A stretch of 64,000 nucleotides of DNA from Carbonatibacter sp965199245 (GCA_965199245.1 CBDAQP010000001.1:744001-808000); one strand, 5' to 3'. Shown: positions 8,244 through 17,188, numbered from the stretch's first letter. The notes: a model not told the origin generated them from the sequence alone. Made by a program: numbers and translations.

Positions 8244-8900
8244 ATACCAAATTTCATAATTCAGAACCCATGAGCCCATTTTCTGTATCCAATGGACCTG
8301 ATTTTCCATGGCCTGTCGGTGAGGTTGTTCCATGCGTCACAACAGAGGGAAACGATCTGGTCCTGAAAGACGCGGTTTGACAGCCAGTTTTGTCGCAAAT
8401 ATTGCCAGACATTTTCGACCGGATTGAGTTCAGGGCTGCGTGGCGGCAACGGCAAGAAGGTGATATTGTCCGGGATATCCAGTTTGCCGGTGGTGTGCCA
8501 GCCCGCCTTGTCAAGGATGATGACAGCATGGGCACCGGGTTCGACCTGTGACGATATTTCTTCGAGGTGCCCTTGCATCCCGCAGGTATTGCACTGCGGC
8601 AGGACAAGCGCGGCCCCCCCGGGCGGGGCAGATCGCCCCGAATATCCAGGCGGATTTTGTGCGCTGGTCTTTTGGTGCCACAGGCCGTGTGCCTCGTTCG
8701 GCCCAACATATTGTTCTTCTGGCCAACACGCGCTTCGTCCTGCCACCAGATTTCCAGCGGGACAGTCGGACCAATTCTGGCTTGCCGGGAGGCTATTTCA
8801 ACGGGGAATTTTTTTTAAATGCGTCAATCGCATGCCCGTTCCGGCCATGATGACGCGGTCGCGCCGTCAGCTTTATTTCAATATGGATTTGCCGGACGTG
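8244..8900 (-). pseudogene. IS630-family transposase remnant, copy 1
   Basis: Minus-strand blocks in several frames: AFKKN, EIWWQDEARVGQKN, HKIRLDIRG, then VIILDKAGWHTTGKLDIP and LPLPPRSPELNPVENVWQYLRQNWL, the D...D35E core of IS630 transposases. The last block runs in one frame to about 8261. At least two frameshifts lie near 8600-8720, and the N-terminal HTH part is absent. A TA dinucleotide at 8242-8243 marks the likely 3' boundary. A more decayed copy lies at 37849-38462. Confidence 0.8.
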
Positions 8901-8933
8901 GCCTGACGATCAAGAATCCGTTCCGTCGATCTT

Positions 8934-8965
8934 ACCGCCCCGGCTAACGCTACGGGCGGTTTTTT
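8934..8965 (+). terminator. Hairpin with T-run, plus-strand terminator-like
   Basis: ACCGCCC, 12-nt loop, GGGCGGT and six T. It points rightwards into the 3' end of the AbiEii gene, so it would end transcription leaving the IS remnants; no intact plus-strand gene precedes it. Confidence 0.5.
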
Positions 8966-8974
8966 CGTCGGTGT

Positions 8975-9889
8975 TTACCTGAACAGCTTCTCAAGTGCCT
9001 CGCGTTGTTCGGCGTGCTTGGAAGGGTTCTCCCGCTTCAGCCGTTCCAGGTTCATGAGCTTCCAGCGTATGGCGGGCAGGTTTGCGGCTTCCGGCAGGCC
9101 AATCAGATCGAAATCCGGCGTCGCGTCGTGAAGCGTAAGCAGGAAGGCGGCGATGTCCCCGGTCAGCCTGTTCCGGATATCCGCGTGCAACTGAATGCGC
9201 ACCTCCAATAGTTCTCCTTTGGAGACCGTCTCGCGCGTCATACCGACGAATTCATTGTCATAGAGGGCGTCATTTAATGGTGCCGTCGGGGCCAGAAGTT
9301 CATGCATGGGGCGGCCAGAGCTCGCCACATAGACCATGAACACGCGGAACAATTCGTCGGTGAGGCCTTCATTCTCGTAGAGCAGCTTTATATCAAACAG
9401 ATCGCGCGGGTGGTGGCGGTCAAGTGCCGCGTGAAGCTTTCCACCGTACAGGTCCTCGAAGGCGACCACGTTCATTTCCGCAAAACCGAATTGTTCCGTC
9501 ACCGCGTCTGACGCCATCATCACCCTCGGCGGATAAACCGCGCCGCGTGCCACCGGGGATGTTTCGATCTTGACGTGCGCCCGCCCGTTGCTGATCATGA
9601 TGCGGGTATCATTGTTCCCGCCGCCGGCGATGCGCCGGGCCTGAACCGCAGGATTGCGCTCGGTGATTTGAGCCATGATGCGCTCAAGGGTTTCGTCGAT
9701 GTCTTTCAGTGAGGTGTCACGGTCGCCAAACGGCAGGTAGGTGAGATCGATGTCCACGGACAGGCGCGGCATGTCCCGATAGAACAGATTGATGGCCGTG
9801 CCGCCCTTCAGGGCGAACACGTTTTCCGAGGCGATGTCCGGCAATACGCCTAACAACAGACGAACCTGATCCACATAACGCTCATGCAT
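8975..9889 (-). CDS. abiEii: AbiEii-type nucleotidyltransferase toxin
   Basis: 304 residues from ATG 9889 (MHERYVDQVRLLLGVL). The frame extends upstream to 10060, but that part overlaps the antitoxin gene and is not family-like. The nucleotidyltransferase motif FALKGGTAINLFYRDMPRLS...DIDLTYLP (GG plus D-x-D) and the FEDLYGGKLHAALDRHHPRDLFD block are typical of AbiEii / DUF1814 toxins. These inhibit growth in type IV toxin-antitoxin systems that give abortive phage resistance; related toxins block tRNA function by nucleotide transfer. The ATG overlaps the antitoxin stop by 8 bp. All key residues seem intact. Confidence 0.88.
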   Translation of the reverse strand: MHERYVDQVRLLLGVLPDIASENVFALKGGTAINLFYRDMPRLSVDIDLTYLPFGDRDTSLKDIDETLERIMAQITERNPAVQARRIAGGGNNDTRIMISNGRAHVKIETSPVARGAVYPPRVMMASDAVTEQFGFAEMNVVAFEDLYGGKLHAALDRHHPRDLFDIKLLYENEGLTDELFRVFMVYVASSGRPMHELLAPTAPLNDALYDNEFVGMTRETVSKGELLEVRIQLHADIRNRLTGDIAAFLLTLHDATPDFDLIGLPEAANLPAIRWKLMNLERLKRENPSKHAEQREALEKLFR

Positions 9890-10730
9890 CGGCCTGTTCC
9901 CCTGTTCCGTTCTCCGGGATGAAATTTTCCGGTACGTAGATACGATAGGTGGGATGGGTCTTGCCGCCTTTGACGAGCGCCCGAGGCCCGGAACCGAAAT
10001 TAACCTGATCGGCGTCAAGGTACTTGTGCCAGGCGTGCTTGTGACGATCAGCGAAGACAAAAAACAAGCGCCGGACCTTTACGCTCTGGCAGGCTATGAG
10101 CAGTGCCATCAATTGCTTGGGGCGCAGGGTGGTCAGGCTTTCGAAGACTTTGTTCAGCTTCTCGAACCCGGCATCGTCGCACAATTCGTCGAGTGCTTCG
10201 AGAACAGCCCGTTCCGGGGACGATGCCTTTAGAGGCCAGTGCCATACATTCACGCTCTGGCTGCTTTCACGGGCATCGCGGTCGGAATCAGTGATCCCGG
10301 TCCGGTCATCGCCGAACAGGGTTCGTCGGTGCACGATTATTTGTGCGTCGCTCGGCAGGCGCTTTAGCCACGAGGGCGCATTGCCGTAAAGGTGAATGCG
10401 CGGCGCGCCGCCAAGATGCAGGTAATGCGCATAACCCGCCAGATCGAGCGCGCTCACGCCGCCCAGGTGCAGGTCGTACTCCATGATCCGTTGAAGGGAA
10501 AGCAGGGCACTGTCCCACGGGACAGTCTCCGGCACCTGCACGGTTTCCGGCAGGGGGCGGCGATAAACGCCCCGTATGATCCGTTCCAGCCAACCTCGCG
10601 CCACGTAATCGTGGATCGACTTGGCGTCAATGCCCCGGGCCTTGAGCCAACGGGTATCCACCAGAAAACCTGGCGGTGCCTTGTCCAGAAGGGGCTTTAA
10701 TCGTGGTTGTCTTTGATGGCTCATAACCAT
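9882..10730 (-). CDS. abiEi: AbiEi-family antitoxin
   Basis: 282 residues. The N-terminus holds a winged-helix region (VDTRWLKARGIDAKSIHDYVARGWLERI..GVYRRP), and the rest resembles the AbiEi C-terminal domain (HLGGVSALDLAGYAHYLHLG, RAVLEALDELCDDAGFEKL). AbiEi antitoxins act without binding the toxin and repress their own operon. Two 20-bp direct repeats lie about 115-160 bp upstream and are candidate operators. ATG 10730 is used; ATG 10724 is equally possible. Confidence 0.85.
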   Translation of the reverse strand: MVMSHQRQPRLKPLLDKAPPGFLVDTRWLKARGIDAKSIHDYVARGWLERIIRGVYRRPLPETVQVPETVPWDSALLSLQRIMEYDLHLGGVSALDLAGYAHYLHLGGAPRIHLYGNAPSWLKRLPSDAQIIVHRRTLFGDDRTGITDSDRDARESSQSVNVWHWPLKASSPERAVLEALDELCDDAGFEKLNKVFESLTTLRPKQLMALLIACQSVKVRRLFFVFADRHKHAWHKYLDADQVNFGSGPRALVKGGKTHPTYRIYVPENFIPENGTGEQADA

Positions 10731-11046
10731 GAAAATCGCATATTTCTAAAACATAGACAAGGGGCGATTTGACGCTGGTGAATTTAATTGGGTTTCAGCC
10801 ATGTAAACGTGAAGTTTTCAAAATATTTTGGCGTGACAAGAGTTATAGCCAATTCATTATAATCTGGTTATATAGTCAATCCATTATAATTTATGTATGA
10901 CGTATTCATCAGATTTCCCCAGTAAGGTTTTATCTATCCGCGAAAAGGAAGGCATTACAATAGCGTAGATTGAATCATTTTATATAGGATAGGCTATACA
11001 TTCTGCAATCGTTTGAGATTTGCGATTTCAAGTTTTTTGACAGCCG
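10731..11046. other. AT-rich region upstream of abiE with direct repeats
   Basis: No gene. It contains the direct repeat TATAGCCAATTCATTATAAT (10844-10863) and a copy with two changes (10871-10890), 27 bp apart. A related CTATA/TATAG motif lies near 10988. Base composition is far more AT-rich than the flanks, as in imported DNA. Confidence 0.5.
10844..10890. promoter_or_regulatory. Direct-repeat pair, possible abiE operator
   Basis: Two 20-bp repeats (18 of 20 identical) with a 27-bp period. Each ends in TTATAAT, which could double as a -10 element on the plus strand. AbiEi proteins bind repeats before their own operon, usually inverted ones, so the operator role is an inference. Confidence 0.35.
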
Positions 11047-11637
11047 TCATTTCCGCCCCCGTTTAGCAGTGAATGTTACGGCGACACGTTCCTCCGGGTT
11101 TAACTTCAACCCATTTTTTTTATCAAACCAGCCTTTGCGCTTTTTATCGTATCGGAACTCATGCAATTTCATGCTCGGACGACTAACGTTGGTTACAATG
11201 CAGATGATGTACTCACCCTCATTGAAGCGGTTTTCCTGATGCTCTTTGATGACACCATATTCATTAAATGAAAAATCAGCCGTTACGGTATCACTTCCAC
11301 GCCCTTTAACTTCGATACAAAGGGTTTCCAGACCATCCTCAGAAACAGCCTGTAAATCATACCCAACGTATTTGTCTTCAAATGACTCAACCGCATAGTG
11401 ACGACTTTCAAACTCTGCTGTAACAAGCTTGATAGCCCCTTATTCAATTTCTTTTTTGCGTTCCTGATTGATTGCAGGTTTCTTGCGCTTCTTGCTAACC
11501 GATTGCCCTGTTTTCCCCTGAACAAGCTTCCAAAGTCCTCGTTCCATCTTGTAGAATTTTTCCTTTTCTGAAATTTCCATCTTGGAGGATTTTTCCTTTC
11601 TTGAAATATAGTCTGGAATACAGAAAGGTACGGAATG
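11047..11637 (-). pseudogene. DUF3883-domain protein fragment (nuclease/restriction-like), 5' truncated and nonsense-mutated
   Basis: The minus-strand frame entering from the IS3 end reads SRKEKSSKMEISEKEKFYKM (a 33-bp tandem duplication), QSVSKKRKKPAINQERKKEIE, then an in-frame TAA at 11440-11438. Beyond it the frame continues GAIKLVTAEFESRHYAVESF, EDKYVGYDLQAVSEDG, CIEVKGRGSDTVTADFSFNE, KEHQENRFNEGEYIICIVTN and ends at TGA 11049-11047. The second part is a DUF3883 domain, often found on helicase or restriction proteins in defence islands. IS3 insertion removed the N-terminus and the stop splits the rest. Confidence 0.75.
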
Positions 11638-11703
11638 TGCTCCTCTCCCTGAATCTTGATCCATTGATAAGTTAGTTTTTTGTCATTTTCACGGAGGCCC
11701 TCA

Positions 11704-11956
11704 ATGAAGCGCAGATTTACGGACGCACAGATTATCGGGATTTTGAAGGAACACGAGGCAGGTATTCCGGCCAGGGAGCTTTGCCGCAAGTACGGGATGC
11801 CACATTCTATAAGTGGAAGGCGAGGTTCTCTGGCATGGAGGTCAATGAGGTTCGCCGTCTCCGGGACCTGGAAGAGGAGAACCGGCGCCTGAAGAAGCTG
11901 GTTGCGGATTTATCGCTGGACAAGATGGCGTTGGAGGATGTTCTAAAAAAGATCTG
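11704..11956 (+). pseudogene. IS3 OrfA (HTH subunit), frameshifted
   Basis: Starts MKRRFTDAQIIGILKEHEAG with the typical IS3 helix-turn-helix (ARELCRKYGM), then shifts frame at about 11800. TFYKWKARFSGMEVNEVRRL, the leucine-zipper-like DLEEENRRLKKLVADLSLDK and EDVLKKI continue in the next frame to TGA near 11956. The junction GGGATGCCACA suggests a deletion between two ATG trinucleotides. Confidence 0.8.
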
Positions 11957-12783
11957 AGCCCCGAAGGCCGTCGCCGTGCTGTTGTGCTGCTTCAGGAGCC
12001 TGGCCTGACGCCGATCCTGTCGTCTGGCGAGTCAGCCGCGTTCCACGCACCGCTACAAATCGGTTCAGTCACCGGAGACAGAGCTGCGGCGGAAGATGCG
12101 GGAGCTGGCCGATCGGCATCGTTGCTTTGGCCATCCGCGATGGCATGTTCTGCTCAGGCGTGAGGGCTTCGGGGCCAACCACAAAAAGACCCATCGGATA
12201 TACGTGGAAGAAGGTTTGCAGGTGCGCAAGCGCAAGAAAAGGCGGCGATCGTTCGCAGGCCCCTGGTGCTGCCGACATCCCCCGGACAGAAATGGAGCAT
12301 GGACTTTATGAGCTATCCAGCGGCTGGCGTATCCGGCTGTTCAATGTTATCGATGATTTCACCAAACAATGCCACGCCATGACCGTGGACTTTTCGATTA
12401 ACGGTCTTCGGGTGGCCAGGGAACTGACCCGGCTCCTCGACTTGTATGGCAAACCGGAGGTCATCGTCTGTGACAATGGCACCGAATACACCTCGATGGC
12501 GATGTTCAAATGGACTCGGGACAGTGGCGTTGATCTCCAGTTCATACAGCCGGGCAAGCCCAGCCAAAACGGTTTCATCGAAGCCTTCAACGCCCGGGTC
12601 AGGGATGAATGCCTGAATGAAAACCTGTTTTCAAGCCTGAGAGAGGCGCAGGATGTGACCGAAAGATGGAGGATCAGCTACAACAATCACAGGCCACACT
12701 CCGCCCTGAATTGGGCAACCCCCAATGAATTCGCATCACTCTGTTCCGGGTTAACCCGGAACAGAGTGGACAAGATCGCATGA
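11953..12783 (+). pseudogene. IS3 OrfB integrase, N-terminal frameshifts
   Basis: SPEGRRRAVVLLQE...ELADRH..FGHPRWHVLLRREGF, THRIYVEEGLQVRKRKKRR and RPLVLPTSPGQKWSMDFM are readable in shifting frames. From about 12290 one frame covers the integrase core VIDDFTKQCHAMTVDFSING, EVIVCDNGTEYTS, PSQNGFIEAFNARVRDECL and RPHSALNWATPNEFA. The DDE residues survive, but no single frame spans the protein. Confidence 0.8.
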
Positions 12784-12839
12784 ACCTGTCATATGGGAAA
12801 AGCTAACTACTCAGTGGAACAACTTTGGGGAGAACAGCA

Positions 12840-13412
12840 GCTGGAGCGAAGCGGGTGTCTTTGACCGGATATTCATGGCGTTGACTTCAAATGATATTTC
12901 TGAACAATTACAAATAGATGCGACACATCTGAAAGTACACCGGACCGCAGCCTGTCTGGCAAAAAAAAGGGATGCTCCCCGCAACATTGGTCGCACGACA
13001 GGCGGGCTGAACAGCAAACTGCATGCGGGCTGTGATGAGCATGCCCGACCGGTTCTGCTTCACCTGACAGCCGGCCAGGTCAGTGACTATAAGGGTGCTG
13101 CGGCCCTGGTCGGCGACTTTCCCCCGGCCCGGCATTTGCTGGCTGACAGAGGGTATGATGCCGATTGGTTCCGCGAAGCCTTGCTGGAAAAGAAAATAAT
13201 ACCCTGCATCCCGCCCGGAAAGAACCGGAAACAGTCAATCGAGTATGATAAAATCCTGTACCGGCAACGGCACAAGGTTGAAAATATGTTCGGCAAACTC
13301 AAGGACTGGCGGCGTATCGCGACCCGATATGACTGCTGCGCCCATACATTTATGGCGGCAATCAAAATCGCCGCAATCGTCATTTGGTGGATCTCATGAG
13401 TCCTGAGCCTAG
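12840..13412 (+). pseudogene. IS5-family (IS427-type) transposase, 5' truncated
   Basis: Reading from WSEAGVFDRIFMALTS (about 12844), the frame gives IDATHLKVHRTAACLAKKRD, GRTTGGLNSKLHAGCDEHAR, LLADRGYDADWFREAL and the C-terminal YRQRHKVENMFGKLKDWRRI. The N-terminal third is missing at the IS3 right end. The element ends near 13412 with GAGTCCTGAGCCTAG, a typical outer end of this group. Confidence 0.85.
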
Positions 13413-13549
13413 AAAAATGCGAAGCGGTAGCCGATACCCAATTAACACTGTCAGACATCCGGCGATTAGATCAGTGGCAGCTTGAATACATAAGCCTAAG
13501 GGAACAACCAACACAGGAATTTATTGGCGCAACCGATACACCAACCTAA
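13409..13549 (+). pseudogene. 3' fragment of an unknown gene cut by IS5
   Basis: An open frame (LEKCEAVADTQLTLSDIRRL, then DQWQLEYISLREQPTQEFIG) runs from the IS5 end to TAA 13547-13549 and is followed 24 nt later by a good terminator. It looks like the last 46 codons of a real gene, but I do not recognise the family. Confidence 0.45.
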
Positions 13550-13572
13550 TGTAGCGTGACTCTGATTAGTTC

Positions 13573-13612
13573 ACTCTGAAAACCCCTATTATCTAGGAAC
13601 TTCAGAGTTTTT
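13573..13612 (+). terminator. Rho-independent terminator
   Basis: Perfect 8-bp stem ACTCTGAA / TTCAGAGT with a 20-nt loop, then TTTT. It follows the unknown 3' gene fragment. Confidence 0.55.
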
Positions 13613-13614
13613 CA

Positions 13615-13719
13615 GCGCGAACTATTTACACTGGCGAAAATAAATTCCCCGGCAACCACAATGTCACCATTTTGTCACTGGCCCGCTTCGTCGAAGACCT
13701 GAAAAAGAAAACAGGATAA
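13615..13719 (+). pseudogene. Possible 3' remnant of another gene
   Basis: The frame TGENKFPGNHNVTILSLARF then VEDLKKKTG ends at TAA 13717-13719, just before the convergent fabI. No start codon with a ribosome site is visible. The composition looks protein-like, but the family is unrecognised and the call is weak. Confidence 0.25.
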
Positions 13720-13727
13720 ACGCCCCC

Positions 13728-14525
13728 TTATTTTTTATCGGGTGCGGGGATACCGACGACGTTATAGCCCGCATCAACGAAATGGGTTTCCCCTGTCACC
13801 CCTGCGGACAGATCAGACAACAAATAAAGCCCGGCATTACCCACTTCGTCGAGCCGGACAGAACGGCGCAGGGGACTGTGATCGCGAGCAAAGCCAAAGG
13901 TATGCTTGGCATCCGCAATCGCCGACCCGGCGAGGGTGCGCATGGGGCCTGCGGAAATGGCATTGACCCGCACACCCCGGGGGCCAAGATCAACAGCCAG
14001 ATAGCGCACAGAGGCTTCGAGTGCGGCCTTTGCCACGCCCATAACATTGTAATTCGGGGTAACACGTCCCGCCCCAAGGTAGCTGAGGGTGATGAGGCCG
14101 CCCCCCCGGGGCATGAGCTCTGCGGCCCGGCGCGCAACCGCCGTAAAGGACCAGGCCGAAATCGACATGGTTTTGCGAAAATTTTCGCGGCTGGTGTCCA
14201 GATAACGACCCTTTAATTCGTCCTTATCCGCCCAAGCCACGGCATGAACAACAAAATCAATCGTCCCCCAGTGATCGCGTAACGAGTCAAAAACACCATC
14301 AAGGGCCGCCGTATCCGCGACATCACAGGGCAAAACCAATGCACTGTTCACAGACTGCGCCAGAGGATCCACACGTTTTTTAAAGGCACCCCCCTGATAG
14401 GTAAAGGCCAGCTCCGCCCCGTTACGGTGCAACGCCTGTGCAATGCCCCATGCAATGGAATGGTCATTGGCGACCCCCATAATCAGGCCACGCCTACCAG
14501 ATAGCAACCCCGATTGTTTTGTCAT
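13728..14525 (-). CDS. fabI: Enoyl-[acyl-carrier-protein] reductase (NADH) FabI
   Basis: 265 residues. An atypical SDR that reduces trans-2-enoyl-ACP in the last step of each type II fatty acid elongation round. N-terminal nucleotide-binding MGVANDHSIAWGIA and the catalytic Tyr-(6 residues)-Lys pair in NYNVMGVAKAAL are present, with SAGPMRTLAGSAI in the substrate loop. It is the third gene of the minus-strand fabA-fabB-fabI operon, 18 nt after fabB. Confidence 0.96.
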   Translation of the reverse strand: MTKQSGLLSGRRGLIMGVANDHSIAWGIAQALHRNGAELAFTYQGGAFKKRVDPLAQSVNSALVLPCDVADTAALDGVFDSLRDHWGTIDFVVHAVAWADKDELKGRYLDTSRENFRKTMSISAWSFTAVARRAAELMPRGGGLITLSYLGAGRVTPNYNVMGVAKAALEASVRYLAVDLGPRGVRVNAISAGPMRTLAGSAIADAKHTFGFARDHSPLRRSVRLDEVGNAGLYLLSDLSAGVTGETHFVDAGYNVVGIPAPDKK

Positions 14526-14543
14526 CTGTCCGCACCCTCTGTT

Positions 14544-15764
14544 TCAATCCGCCACACGCCGGAAAATCAGCGTCGCATTGGTTCCACCAAAGCCAAAGGA
14601 ATTGGACATAACACAGTTCACAGGCCTGTCCTGGCGTTCGCGCAAAATCGGGATGCCGTCGGCCTGCGAATCCAGTTTGTCAATATTCGCCGACGCACAG
14701 AGGAAATTATTCTGCATCATCAACAGGGAATAGATGGTTTCCTGAACCCCTGCCGCGCCTTGCGAATGACCAGTGAGTGATTTTGTCGATGACACAAAGG
14801 GAACCTTTCCCTCCGCAAAAACATCGCGAATAGCCGCCAGTTCGGTTCCATCCCCCACGGGGGTCGAGGTACCGTGGGCATTGATATAGTCAATGTCATC
14901 GCGGTTCATCCCCTGCGTTGCGATCTGCATACAGCGCACCGCGCCTTCGCCAGAGGGGGCAACCATATCCACCCCGTCAGAGGTCGCACCATAGCCCACC
15001 AGTTCGCCATAGATTTTGGCTCCCCGGGCGCGGGCATGGTCATAGTCTTCGAGCACAATCACTCCCCCCCCGCCCGAGATGACAAAACCATCACGCCCCA
15101 CATCATAGGCGCGCGAGGCCCGGTCAGGACGATCATTATAACGACTGGACAAGGCCCCCATGGCATCAAATAAAACACTGAGCGTCCAGTGCAGTTCCTC
15201 ACCACCGCCGGCGAACATCACGTCTTGTTTGCCCAAAATGATCTGTTCTGCGGCATTGCCAATACAATGGGCAGAAGTCGAGCAGGCCGACGAAATGGTG
15301 TAACTCATCCCCTTAATTGAAAAGGCCGTGGCCATATTGGCGGCATTAGTTGATGACATACAGCGCGGAACCATATAGGGGCCGACCCGCTTTGGCCCCT
15401 TATTCCGTGCAATATCTGCCGCCTGCACCTGGCTAGAGGTTGACGGCCCGCCCGATCCCATCACAATTCCGGTGCGGGGATTGGACACCAAATCATCTCC
15501 CAGGCCAGAATCGGCAATGGCATCCTTCATCGCGATATAGTTATAAGCCGCCCCATCGCCCATGAAACGGCGCAACTTGCGATCAACATGGGAGTCAATG
15601 TCAATGTTCAAGGCCCCGTGAACATGACTGCGAAATCCCAGTTCCGCATAAGTCGCACAATGCACCACACCCGAACGCCCATCCCTCAACGACTGGGTAA
15701 CCGCTTGGGCAGTGTTGCCAATGCTGGACACAATGCCCAATCCCGTAACGACGACACGACGCAT
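14544..15764 (-). CDS. fabB: 3-oxoacyl-ACP synthase I, FabB
   Basis: 406 residues. This condensing enzyme elongates acyl-ACP with malonyl-ACP and, with FabA, is needed for unsaturated fatty acids. Catalytic Cys lies in SSACSTSAHCIG, the His residues in NAHGTSTPVGD and SLTGHSQGAAG, and the glycine-rich NSFGFGGTNATL closes the protein. Pairing with fabA marks it as FabB rather than FabF. Confidence 0.95.
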   Translation of the reverse strand: MRRVVVTGLGIVSSIGNTAQAVTQSLRDGRSGVVHCATYAELGFRSHVHGALNIDIDSHVDRKLRRFMGDGAAYNYIAMKDAIADSGLGDDLVSNPRTGIVMGSGGPSTSSQVQAADIARNKGPKRVGPYMVPRCMSSTNAANMATAFSIKGMSYTISSACSTSAHCIGNAAEQIILGKQDVMFAGGGEELHWTLSVLFDAMGALSSRYNDRPDRASRAYDVGRDGFVISGGGGVIVLEDYDHARARGAKIYGELVGYGATSDGVDMVAPSGEGAVRCMQIATQGMNRDDIDYINAHGTSTPVGDGTELAAIRDVFAEGKVPFVSSTKSLTGHSQGAAGVQETIYSLLMMQNNFLCASANIDKLDSQADGIPILRERQDRPVNCVMSNSFGFGGTNATLIFRRVAD

Positions 15765-15808
15765 TCCAACAGTCCCTTTCTTATGCCCGGGTCACTTTTG
15801 ATGCCCGA

Positions 15809-16329
15809 TTATTTTTGATCGTCGTCGGCCTGAAACAGCCCAACTTTCATGTCACTGACCTCGTAAACAACCGTTCCATCGGCAAACATCTTGCCATCGG
15901 CAACCGCCATGACCAACTTGCGATTGATGACGCGCTTGACATCGACTTCGTAAACAACCTTTTTAATTGCAGGTGTCACCATTCCCTTGAGCTTGACCTC
16001 TCCGACGCCCAAGGCGCGACCGCGCCCGGGCGCACCAATCCAGCCCAGAAAGAACCCTGTCATCTGCCACAAGGCATCGAGTCCCAAACACCCGGGCATC
16101 ACCGGATCACCGTGAAAATGACAGTCAAAAAACCACAGATCATCGCGCACCTCCAACTCTGCGACAACACGTCCTTTGCCATAGGCCCCGCGCTGTCCGT
16201 GATCCGGGTAATGGCATCAAACATCAACATCGGGGGCAAGGGAAGTTGTGCATTACCCAGCCCGAAAAGCTCTCCCCGCCCACAGCGCAACAGCTCTTGA
16301 TAGTTATAGCTGTGCGTCCGTGTTTCCAT
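15809..16329 (-). CDS. fabA: 3-hydroxydecanoyl-ACP dehydratase/isomerase FabA, with apparent 1-nt frameshift
   Basis: ATG 16329 starts METRTHSYNYQELLRCGRGE, which runs in frame to about 16190 (ITRITDSAG). The rest (AYGKGRVVAELEVRDD, FFDCHFHGDPVMPGCLGLDA with catalytic His and Asp, WQMTGFFLGWIG) is in another frame ending at 15809. The shift is at the C4 run 16186-16189: one more base there would restore a normal protein of about 172 residues. FabA introduces the double bond of unsaturated fatty acids and is normally essential, so a sequencing error in the homopolymer is as likely as a true mutation. Confidence 0.85.
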
Positions 16330-16533
16330 CGTTTCACGCCCGTTACCTTCACTCAACGCCTTACCCGCCTTTGATCTGTTGTCAGAACAAAATTCTCCTG
16401 CTGGTTCTTTTTGCCCGTGAACGCCTCTAAAATCAAGACAGGATAAAACAAAGACCTGAAAAACAGCCCACCGCACCGCAAAAAGAAGGTTTTTTTCTTT
16501 AACGGCGGGAAAAATCCATTACAAATATTCCAC

Positions 16534-16962
16534 ATGGAGAACACTTTTCATCATGACCACCTGTCGGAACGTCTGAAAACGGCGGGTCTGCGCCCCACGC
16601 GCCAGCGGGTTTCCCTGGCCCGTCTGCTCTTTGCACTGGGGGATCGCCACATCTCTGCGGAGCAACTCCACGCAGAAGCCCTCGCAGCACAGGTTTCTGT
16701 GTCCCTCGCCACCGTTTATAACACCCTGCACCAATTTCACGGGGCCGGACTTCTGCGCGAGGTATTCGTCGAAACCGGACGATCATATTTTGATACCAAC
16801 GTCGGCGACCACCACCATATTTTTGACGAACAGACAGGGGAACTGCGCGACATTCCCGGCGACTCCATTTCCTTTTCGCGTTTTCCCGACCTGCCCAGGG
16901 GCAAACGCATCTCACGCATTGATGTCGTTGTCCATATGACCGACGCCGAACCGCCGGATTAA
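16534..16962 (+). CDS. irr: Fur-family iron response regulator Irr
   Basis: 142 residues. The winged-helix domain LKTAGLRPTRQRVSLARLLF and VSVSLATVYNTLHQFHGAGL is followed by the HHH motif of Irr (VGDHHHIFDEQTGELRDI). Irr controls iron and haem genes in alphaproteobacteria and is turned over or inactivated on haem binding. It is divergent from fabA, a conserved arrangement in this class that supports Irr over Fur or Zur. Confidence 0.9.
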   Translation: MENTFHHDHLSERLKTAGLRPTRQRVSLARLLFALGDRHISAEQLHAEALAAQVSVSLATVYNTLHQFHGAGLLREVFVETGRSYFDTNVGDHHHIFDEQTGELRDIPGDSISFSRFPDLPRGKRISRIDVVVHMTDAEPPD

Positions 16963-16988
16963 ACGGCGAACAAAGGAAAAAGCGACAG

Positions 16989-17188
16989 AATGGCCCGTAT
17001 CGGAAAATCCCGACAGGGACTCTCTGCCGCTCCTGCTCGAATATCTTGAAGGAAGCAAGAACAGGTTTGACGCCAACCTCCATTCAACACAACAGAAGAT
17101 CGACAACATTCGCCGTGATAACTGCATGATACCGGTGATCTTGATGATTTCCGTTTTTGTTCTTGCCGGATCAATTTATTTGACCTGA
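16989..17188 (+). pseudogene. Decayed paralogue of the coiled-coil/TM protein at 6759-7106
   Basis: ATG 16989 reads MARIGKSRQGLS, matching the RIEGSQQGL region of the 6759 gene, then a 1-nt shift leads to LPLLLEYLEGSKNRFDANLH (parent LPLLLKRFEGIEQELKADMN), QQKIDNIRRDNCMIPVILMI and the end SVFVLAGSIYLT (parent AAASIYFT). Similarity even continues through ACCTGATCTG after the stop. The central coiled-coil repeats are missing and the start is out of frame, so this is a relic. Confidence 0.75.

Larger units (their letters stand above)
11638..12839 (+). mobile_element. IS3-family element (IS407-like), copy 1
   Basis: The left end TGCTCCTCTCCCTGAATCTT (11638 on) is an imperfect inverted complement of the right end, which finishes TTTGGGGAGAACAGCA (12839); the match extends about 40 bp through AAGTTAG/CTAACT. 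It carries orfA (frameshifted) and orfB (frameshifted). No target duplication: the left flank is the DUF3883 gene, the right flank is an IS5 fragment, implying a later deletion. A second, left-truncated copy lies at 38463-39458. Confidence 0.8.
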
